Shown here piece by piece: positions 1 to 4,574 of a DNA stretch of 5,787 nucleotides; position 1 is the stretch's first letter, and every line of letters starts with the position of its first letter. The translations under genes and the position numbers were made by a program. Location of the stretch: the NCBI GenBank assembly GCA_027028805.1, contig JALVHX010000044.1, positions 1 to 5,787 of the forward strand. Direction: 5' to 3'. Under the pieces are notes generated by a model. That model did not search any database. It saw only the letters and a list, made by a program, of their open reading frames with translations, and was not told the DNA's origin. Origin of the DNA: Desulfurococcales archaeon. GTDB taxonomy: Archaea; Thermoproteota; Thermoprotei_A; Sulfolobales; Desulfurococcaceae.

Positions 1-963
1 GCCGATATAGGATAAGTGATGTATATCAGCATCCTCCATTATCAGGCTAGCCTTAACCTCTACCGCGAAGCCAATGACCGCGTTATCACATATAACGCTA
101 TAGGGCCTTATACGCGCGCTAGGACCCACCGTCACGTTTCTACCTATATAGACGGGACCCTCAATATATGTCCCGGACCGGATCCTGCTCCCCTCACCAA
201 TATATACAGGTCCATGAATATATACACCCCTCTCAACTACACCGTGTATCTCCGTGGAAATATTCTCCAACGCCAACCTGTTCGCGTCAAGCACATTCCA
301 CGGCCTACCAACATCGATCCACTCACCCTTCAATACATGGAGCTTGACCTGCCTAGACGCCGCGAGCCTAGAGACCGCGTCGGTGAACTCTATTTCGCCA
401 CGGCTACTCACAGGTAGGTCGAACACCACGCTCCTCAACGCGTCTAGAGAGAACTTATATATCCCTGCATTAGCTATCTTGGAGGGCGGCTCCTCGGGTT
501 TCTCGACGACACCTTTGACAAGCCCGTTTTCAACCACGAATACACCATATTCCCTGGGATCATCAACCTCTACTCCAACGACCACGTCTCCCTCAATACG
601 CGATAATTCTTTATAGACGCTCCAATCACTCATAAATAAGTCGCCATAGACGATCAATACATCGTCTCCGTCGCCCAACGCCTCAACGGCTTTCTGGACA
701 GCGTGCCCCGTGCCCCTCTCCTCACCCTGATCGACAACCTTTATCTTTGATCCCAATGGATGCTTCTTAACAGCCTCCTCGAGCACATCCTTCATGTAGC
801 TGGCCACAACAACTATTTCATTAAGCCCATCTATAGAGGATAAGGCGTCGAGGTGCCAGTATATCAACGGCCTACAGAGCACTGGTATAAGGGGCTTAGG
901 CCTCGTCTCTGTGATCGGTCGTAGTCTGACCCCCTTGCCCGCCGCTAATATTATGGCCTTCAT
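1..963 (-). CDS. Sugar-1-phosphate nucleotidylyltransferase, GlmU-like, with C-terminal beta-helix (partial, 3' end outside window)
   Basis: Reading from 963 leftwards gives 321 codons with no stop, so the C-terminus is missing. Residues 1-230 are a nucleotidyltransferase domain: LAAGKGVRLRP (6-16), KP (23-24), GTGHAVQ (84-90), YGD (106-108, likely metal site), EKP (154-156), NAG (165-167), EIEFTD (190-195) and WIDVGRPWN (215-223). From about 236 on, isoleucine/valine-rich hexapeptide turns (VYIHGP, VYIGEG, VYIGRN, VTVGPS) form a left-handed beta-helix, as in archaeal GlmU-like enzymes of about 400 residues. Such enzymes join a sugar 1-phosphate to a nucleoside triphosphate in the cytosol and may also acetylate an amino sugar. 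GTGHAVQ resembles UDP-GlcNAc pyrophosphorylases, but substrate is inference; glucose-1-phosphate thymidylyltransferase is the main alternative. The usual G-x-G-T-R loop reads G-K-G-V-R. The start is ATG 963; an in-frame ATG at 969 would add two residues (MKMKAIIL). It overlaps the preceding gene by 68 bases. Confidence 0.87.
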   Translation of the reverse strand, partial: MKAIILAAGKGVRLRPITETRPKPLIPVLCRPLIYWHLDALSSIDGLNEIVVVASYMKDVLEEAVKKHPLGSKIKVVDQGEERGTGHAVQKAVEALGDGDDVLIVYGDLFMSDWSVYKELSRIEGDVVVGVEVDDPREYGVFVVENGLVKGVVEKPEEPPSKIANAGIYKFSLDALRSVVFDLPVSSRGEIEFTDAVSRLAASRQVKLHVLKGEWIDVGRPWNVLDANRLALENISTEIHGVVERGVYIHGPVYIGEGSRIRSGTYIEGPVYIGRNVTVGPSARIRPYSVICDNAVIGFAVEVKASLIMEDADIHHLSYIG

Positions 964-2029
964 TTTCATCCAACCAATTATAGAGAACTGTGGCTAAAGC
1001 TATAAGTCCTGCGGCCGCCGCATAGTCCGTGGAGAGCGTTACGCCTGGAGCTATATCCACCACCATGTCGGCGAACCTGTATACGCCTGGAGGTATGCCT
1101 TCCCTTGAACCAAACAACAGGTTAATTCTTTTCCTTCCCCTAACAAGCCGCGCAAGCTCTTCGGCAACATCCCCGATATATCTTCCCTCAGGCTCAAACA
1201 CTATTATCGGCTCACCCGCCCGATCCCTCACGAGCTGATGAAGATCCTCTAAGTAGACGGGTACGCGGCGCGGTCTCCTACCATAGCTCCTAGCCTGTAT
1301 ACTATATCTCGACTCTATTCCCTCAGCAACAGAGTTTATGAATAAAGCAAGCTGCACGGCGTCCACGAGGCCGGCCGGTGCCACCACGAGCTCCTTTACC
1401 TCAAAGTTCTGAACCTCTCTTCCAATCCTCTTACCCATAACAATGACCGAGTCACGGGGACCGAGATACGGCATCTGGACAACGGCGATCCTGTTAAAGA
1501 ATTTGTAGAGAGGCTTTTTGCCTGGCGCCATTTTCCGCCTAAGCATAGAGCCCGGTATTATCGATATATAGGCCTTATCACCAATAATCTCTACCATCAC
1601 CACCTTATCTGGGCGAGACAGGTTAACCGAGGCGCCGGTGACCCTTCTAACCATATCCCCCACGACAACATTAACATCTATGCTCGTGAACCCGTGTCTC
1701 CCGCGGCGCGTGGTTCTAACGGCAAAGCTCTCGTCCCTGCTTATCATGTCCCTGGCAAGCTCAGCCGCTTTCTCAGCTATAGCCCTGGGATCCGCGGGAG
1801 CCACCGCCTGAATATATAGCACCGTATCAGCCTCAACAATCCTTTCAAGGATCTCCTTGTAAAGCCTCCGGGGCTCAAGCTTCCCGGCCTTGACAAGGAC
1901 AAGGCCCTTGAAGCCGCGGGGAGACGGTATAACAACAGCCTCCTCATCGATCTCCTTTATACGGGACGCGACAATCCTCTCAAAGCCCAAGGCTGTCTTA
2001 ACTAGTATATCCACGTTTCCCACTCCCAC
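896..2029 (-). CDS. THUMP-SPOUT RNA methylase (AF2226-like)
   Basis: This 377-residue cytosolic protein has an N-terminal ferredoxin-like region and a THUMP domain (about 65-160), with the typical run FAVRTTRRGRHGFTS (102-116) followed by VNLSRPDKVVMVEI (135-148). A SPOUT-type methyltransferase fold occupies about 210-352. Its knotted cofactor-binding part is visible as LLFGSREGIPPG (304-315) and DIAPGVTLSTDYA (325-337). THUMP domains bind the ends of structured RNA, usually tRNA, and SPOUT folds bind S-adenosylmethionine, so RNA methylation is the likely role. I know of no proven substrate for this family. The start is GTG 2029; an in-frame TAA lies four codons upstream, and GTG at 2023 is also possible. 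The last 22 residues (356-377), a glycine- and threonine-rich tail past the SPOUT core, lie inside the nucleotidyltransferase gene in another frame and look like an overprinted extension. A 319-base gap separates this gene from rps3ae, so it may have its own promoter. Confidence 0.85.
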   Translation of the reverse strand: MGVGNVDILVKTALGFERIVASRIKEIDEEAVVIPSPRGFKGLVLVKAGKLEPRRLYKEILERIVEADTVLYIQAVAPADPRAIAEKAAELARDMISRDESFAVRTTRRGRHGFTSIDVNVVVGDMVRRVTGASVNLSRPDKVVMVEIIGDKAYISIIPGSMLRRKMAPGKKPLYKFFNRIAVVQMPYLGPRDSVIVMGKRIGREVQNFEVKELVVAPAGLVDAVQLALFINSVAEGIESRYSIQARSYGRRPRRVPVYLEDLHQLVRDRAGEPIIVFEPEGRYIGDVAEELARLVRGRKRINLLFGSREGIPPGVYRFADMVVDIAPGVTLSTDYAAAAGLIALATVLYNWLDENEGHNISGGQGGQTTTDHRDEA

Positions 2030-2060
2030 AGCAAAGCCTTACTGGATACCGTGTCTGCTC

Positions 2061-2072
2061 TAAAGTATTAAT
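2061..2072 (-). promoter_or_regulatory. Weak TATA-like box upstream of the THUMP-SPOUT gene
   Basis: Read on the minus strand this is ATTAATACTTTA. Its centre is about 37 bases before the GTG start at 2029, which would put transcription start roughly 10 bases upstream of the gene. It is a poor match and could be chance; the stronger box at 2174-2182 competes with it as the promoter. Confidence 0.25.
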
Positions 2073-2127
2073 GCACGACGCTACTACGCTACACCTCCGG
2101 CTTTGAACCAGATAGATGCTGCGGGAT

Positions 2128-2153
2128 AACCTGGAACCAAGCTACTCCAGGCC
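2128..2153 (-). other. Hairpin in the leader region of the THUMP-SPOUT gene
   Basis: On the minus strand GGCCTGGA (2153-2146) pairs with TCCAGGTT (2135-2128) around a 10-base loop: six Watson-Crick pairs plus two outer G-U pairs. The outer edge lies where transcription would begin from the TATA-like box at 2174-2182. The arm is not followed by a T-run, so it does not look like a terminator. It may be the start of a structured leader or small RNA; no known RNA family was recognised. Confidence 0.35.
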
Positions 2154-2173
2154 TACCTAGTCCGGCGACACAA

Positions 2174-2182
2174 TATTATAAA
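2174..2182 (-). promoter_or_regulatory. TATA-like box in the rps3ae / THUMP-SPOUT gap
   Basis: The minus strand reads TTTATAATA here, one of the better TATA words in the gap. Archaeal start sites lie about 25-28 bases downstream of the box centre, which predicts a transcript beginning near 2151, at the base of the 2128-2153 hairpin. That gives the THUMP-SPOUT gene a leader of about 120 bases, long for a crenarchaeon, or else a separate small RNA. The assignment rests on sequence and spacing only, in AT-rich DNA. Confidence 0.35.
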
Positions 2183-2318
2183 TACTTTGATCGGCTCTAA
2201 ACTTTGAGAAATAGTATCGTTTTATCAATATATTATAATACAATAGATCCATGGTTATATAATAGATTTATCCAGCAACAGGAAAACTAGGAGTATATAG
2301 AAACAATGACGGCGTCTT

Positions 2319-2328
2319 AGAAAATAAT
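2319..2328 (-). terminator. Possible T-rich terminator of rps3ae
   Basis: About 20 bases past the rps3ae stop codon the minus strand reads ATTATTTTCT. Archaeal RNA polymerase often terminates at T-rich stretches without a hairpin. The run is short and interrupted, and the surroundings are AT-rich, so support is weak. Confidence 0.3.
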
Positions 2329-2348
2329 GTTTTGTTACTAGAACCTGT

Positions 2349-3008
2349 TCAGCCACGACTAGTCGCTAGTGGCGATACGACAGCCGCCGATATGGGTCCC
2401 TCGGGACCAGGTATCATGAGGAGCTTTGACTTGTATATCACCGCTTTTCTGATCGGGTATATTTTCCTAGCCTTCTCCGCTATCTCGTTGCTTAGCTTCC
2501 CGAATATCATTGCCTGAACCGCCTCATCATACGTCATCTCAGGTATACGGGTCATTATGATGTCGCGCATAATTTTTCTTATAGCCCTCTTCTGGCTTGT
2601 CTTACACCTATAGCTTGTAAGCGTCACCGCCGTTATCCTCAGATGATACCCATCTTTTGTCGCGACATTGAATATGCCGGTGATCTTGCTGCTCTTTCTC
2701 CTTATAAGGCTCTTCATATAGTCTCTCGATAACTCTATCCTCTTAAGCCTAGTCTTCGCTATAAGGTTCTCCTCGTCAACCTCTATTATCTGGAAATATA
2801 ACATGATATAGATCTGCTCGGGATCACCTGTTATATCATATAGCGTTGTCTCCATTACACGGCCTATCAGTTTTAGGGGATCATCGGCGGGCGTGGTGCC
2901 CACAACTACTTCACCGAACACGGGCGGCGCAAGCACCTTGTACCATTTCTTTAATTTCCACTTATCCTTGACGGCTACTCTTCTCCTCCGCCGAGGCACC
3001 GTGTCCAC
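2349..3008 (-). CDS. rps3ae: Small-subunit ribosomal protein eS1 (S3Ae)
   Basis: This 219-residue protein is full length for archaeal S3Ae, a small-subunit platform protein near the mRNA exit shared with eukaryotes and absent from bacteria. Family landmarks are a basic N-terminus (five arginines, residues 6-10), VKDKWKLKKWYKV (13-25), PPVFGEVVVG (28-37), LIGRVMETTLYDITGD (47-62), and central RLKRIELSRDYMKSLIRRKSSK followed by the HLRITAVTLTSYRC stretch. The start used is GTG 3008. An in-frame GTG at 2999 is a real alternative, because GGGTG lies about seven bases before it and it would give MPRRRRR. The gene follows pcc1 by 32 bases in the same direction and has a TATA-like box of its own at 3037-3045, so it could be transcribed both with the upstream genes and alone, fitting the higher output a ribosomal protein needs. 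Confidence 0.95.
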   Translation of the reverse strand: MDTVPRRRRRVAVKDKWKLKKWYKVLAPPVFGEVVVGTTPADDPLKLIGRVMETTLYDITGDPEQIYIMLYFQIIEVDEENLIAKTRLKRIELSRDYMKSLIRRKSSKITGIFNVATKDGYHLRITAVTLTSYRCKTSQKRAIRKIMRDIIMTRIPEMTYDEAVQAMIFGKLSNEIAEKARKIYPIRKAVIYKSKLLMIPGPEGPISAAVVSPLATSRG

Positions 3009-3036
3009 CCTCTCTAAGGGAGATAGATAACCGGGG

Positions 3037-3045
3037 TTATTTAAG
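3037..3045 (-). promoter_or_regulatory. TATA-like box of rps3ae
   Basis: The minus strand reads CTTAAATAA, close to the crenarchaeal TATA consensus, and the box includes the pcc1 stop codon (3043-3041). Its centre lies about 33 bases before the GTG at 3008, predicting a transcript with a leader of only a few bases. It would let rps3ae be expressed independently of the two genes ahead of it. Confidence 0.42.
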
Positions 3046-3295
3046 GATTCCCGGAAACACGCGTCCTCTCGATCATGGATGCTATGGACAAGATCTCGTC
3101 GAGAGTCTGCCTAAGCCCCATTATTCTGCGCGGAGACAAGGGGACAGTGATTGTGATCACGTATTCGTCCTCGCCCAGTCTATCATACATCGCCATATAG
3201 GCCGGTGTATCCATGTTGTCGGGCCTAAGCGCCTTGGCAAGAGCCTCGAGAAACCTCTTCTCTCCGCGAAACACGAGCCTTGTATCAACGCTCAA
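3041..3295 (-). CDS. pcc1: KEOPS complex subunit Pcc1
   Basis: The 84-residue product has the size and pattern of archaeal Pcc1: an N-terminal strand (TRLVF), a helix ending ALRPDNMDTP (22-31), central strands DEYVITITV, and the helix LRQTLDEILSIASMIE (61-76), matching the family's 'aLkPDn ... lr.tldDil' pattern. In KEOPS (Kae1, Bud32, Cgi121, Pcc1), which makes the t6A modification at tRNA position 37, Pcc1 binds Kae1 and mediates dimerisation. The start is TTG 3295, well supported: GAGGTGA lies seven bases upstream, and the TTG overlaps the previous gene's TGA in the four-base unit TTGA, indicating translational coupling. The location next to rps3ae and after a RecJ-like gene is a known archaeal arrangement. 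Similarity is judged by eye, and such a small protein carries little other signal. Confidence 0.8.
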   Translation of the reverse strand: MSVDTRLVFRGEKRFLEALAKALRPDNMDTPAYMAMYDRLGEDEYVITITVPLSPRRIMGLRQTLDEILSIASMIERTRVSGNP

Positions 3296-4488
3296 AGACC
3301 TCTCACCTCAACCATCTGTCTATCATCAAATGCATACGCGGTATCTATTTTTCCATAAACCCTGATTAGCTCTGATAAAACAGTATAGTAGCCATCACCT
3401 GTCTCTATAACTATGGGCTCGTTCTCCGGCAACCAACCCAGGAAACGCAACGCCTCTACATATATCTCCGGCCTCCTTATATAGTGCGACGAGAACACCG
3501 GCTGACGGCTCACATAGTACTGGTTTATATTACTGGCCGCCTCCTCGGCCACCACGGATACCATATAGGAATATGTGAAAAACATCTCCGTCAACACGTT
3601 ATCGAACCTGGCCAGAAACGGTATCCTATATACACTAGCCGAGTCCACCGAGAGATAGGTTAGGAGGACGCCATATATCTTTGTGAGATACGGGTTTTTA
3701 GGAAAAACACTTGTCCAGAATATTTTTCCCAGAATATTTACTAGATACATTGGATCAACACTGTATCTAGACGTTATCATCTCCGTTATACCGGCCACTA
3801 AATGCTTTATATCGCCGCTATCCATTTTCATAAACTCTTCGTGAAACGATACATTGCCAGGATCATCTATGCCCACGACGCGTTTAACAAAAGACTCCGC
3901 CGCCACCCTGTCTCCCGTGAGACCCGGCATATATGGCACGATCGTATTGGATAGCGCGTCCACGTAGCTCGTGGCCTCGTCTACCCATAGCCTAAACCCC
4001 ACGCCTCCATCGATAATATTCTCCGATCTAAGCTCCTCCACAAGATCCTCCAGACCCTCAAAGCCATTAGCGCCCCTATCAACTCCTCTAGCAACACACC
4101 CCACAAGCGCCATGAGCTTCGGCTTGTTCCCAACAATCCATATCTCTTCCAGAGCCTTTACAGTGGAGTAGGAGAAACACCCATTCCGCTCCTCTACGAT
4201 AAACCTGGAGCCGCGGAAACCGGGCACCTCGTCAACTCCGATAAAAACAGCGGGTTCTTCAACCACGCGTGGATCAAGGGTTACTACAACCTCTATATCA
4301 TTCTTCGAGAAAACCCTATTAAATATGGCCGCGGAGACGAGCTCATCGATTCCCGTCAACGCGAAGACGTATATGAAGCCGGCCGCCCTCGCCTTCTCCA
4401 CTATATCGTGCAGCTTATCACCGGCCACAGGCATATCACCACTATCCATCAAAGAGACGACAACCGGGCATATGCCTGTTAACTCCAT
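3292..4488 (-). CDS. Degenerate DHH/RecJ-family protein, candidate archaeal Cdc45-like replication factor
   Basis: The 398-residue protein is soluble with no obvious membrane segment. Residues 38-56 (FIYVFALTGIDELVSAAIF) align with the RecJ/DHH motif I pattern 'vvvtHxDxDGixSaAi', but H and the first D are replaced (L, G) and the motif glycine is E; only D48 and the S-A-A helix remain. No DHH triplet is present downstream. Residues 128-168 (ALVGCVARGVD ... GFEGLEDLVEEL) match the archaeal RecJ/GAN segment 'alvGaigDr ... GlN.il.eA' in degraded form. This suggests a catalytically dead scaffold, as in Cdc45, which partners GINS and MCM in the replicative helicase. In archaea such genes sit beside rps15, pcc1 and rps3ae, and the last two follow here. 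The gene starts at ATG 4488 (M14 is a possible later start), overlaps pcc1 by four bases and ends with codons that form its Shine-Dalgarno. Family placement is fairly sure; the Cdc45 role is inference. Confidence 0.65.
   Translation of the reverse strand: MELTGICPVVVSLMDSGDMPVAGDKLHDIVEKARAAGFIYVFALTGIDELVSAAIFNRVFSKNDIEVVVTLDPRVVEEPAVFIGVDEVPGFRGSRFIVEERNGCFSYSTVKALEEIWIVGNKPKLMALVGCVARGVDRGANGFEGLEDLVEELRSENIIDGGVGFRLWVDEATSYVDALSNTIVPYMPGLTGDRVAAESFVKRVVGIDDPGNVSFHEEFMKMDSGDIKHLVAGITEMITSRYSVDPMYLVNILGKIFWTSVFPKNPYLTKIYGVLLTYLSVDSASVYRIPFLARFDNVLTEMFFTYSYMVSVVAEEAASNINQYYVSRQPVFSSHYIRRPEIYVEALRFLGWLPENEPIVIETGDGYYTVLSELIRVYGKIDTAYAFDDRQMVEVRGL
3303..3309 (-). promoter_or_regulatory. Perfect Shine-Dalgarno sequence for pcc1
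   Basis: The minus strand reads GAGGTGA, full complement to the archaeal anti-Shine-Dalgarno, seven bases before the TTG start at 3295. It lies inside the last codons of the preceding gene (encoding V-E-V-R). It decides the non-ATG start of pcc1. It is the clearest ribosome binding site in the window, as expected for an internal operon gene, while the first genes look leaderless. Confidence 0.8.
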
Positions 4489-4574
4489 ATATTAACCCAG
4501 CCCACATATAGACATAGTGCTTACGTATACCACGTGCTCCTCTATAATAAGAACACCGCTACAAGGCGGCGAAG
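4489..4574. promoter_or_regulatory. Divergent promoter region
   Basis: These 86 bases separate the start of the RecJ/Cdc45-like gene (minus, 4488) from that of the P-loop gene (plus, 4575). The plus-strand box is listed separately. For the minus gene the best candidate is GGTATACGTAA (4531-4521), whose position predicts a start about 10 bases before ATG 4488; CTATATGTG (4511-4503) is too close to the start codon. Both promoters share a short stretch, so a regulator or nucleoid protein bound here would affect both genes. Confidence 0.45.
4543..4550 (+). promoter_or_regulatory. TATA box of the P-loop protein gene
   Basis: TATAATAA is centred about 28 bases before ATG 4575, which places transcription start within a few bases of the start codon. 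With no Shine-Dalgarno visible, the gene is probably leaderless or nearly so, as is usual for first genes in crenarchaea. The box overlaps the in-frame stop (TAA 4548-4550) that limits the reading frame. Confidence 0.45.

Larger units (their letters stand above)
2030..2348. other. Intergenic gap with no recognisable gene
   Basis: The 319 bases between the end of rps3ae and the start of the THUMP-SPOUT gene contain no convincing reading frame on either strand. About 2161-2340 is strongly AT-rich and holds two similar TATA-like words, at 2171-2185 and 2226-2241. About 2085-2160 is GC-richer and can form two hairpins on the minus strand. I see no C/D-box guide motifs, complete tRNA or origin-type repeats. 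It most likely combines the rps3ae terminator with the promoter and leader of the THUMP-SPOUT gene. Confidence 0.6.

Noticed and set aside
16..616. Open frames on the plus strand across the left edge.
   Set aside because: They lie antisense to the nucleotidyltransferase, whose minus-strand frame carries conserved motifs throughout; their products show no recognisable domain.
2085..2112. tRNA gene or split-tRNA 3' half on the minus strand, suggested by a perfect T-arm (TCTGG-TTCAAAG-CCGGA).
   Set aside because: The following seven bases (GGTGTAG) have no matching acceptor strand upstream, no D-arm or anticodon arm fits at normal distances, and a CTACACC 5' end is atypical of archaeal tRNAs. 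Kept only as a hairpin in a possible leader RNA.
2161..2340. AT-rich gap as a replication origin, given a nearby replication-factor candidate.
   Set aside because: No origin recognition box-like repeats, G-runs or adjacent cdc6/orc1 gene are visible; AT-richness is explained by promoter and terminator.
2356..2372. Palindromic CGACTAGTCG and inverted ACTAG-TCG-CTAGT near the end of rps3ae.
   Set aside because: Short, within the coding sequence for the rps3ae C-terminus, and not followed by a T-run; expected by chance at this length.
2332..2517. Small plus-strand frame with a hydrophobic C-terminal half, which could pass for a membrane peptide.
   Set aside because: It is antisense to the conserved C-terminal part of rps3ae; the hydrophobic run follows from the complementary codons of charged and hydrophobic residues there.
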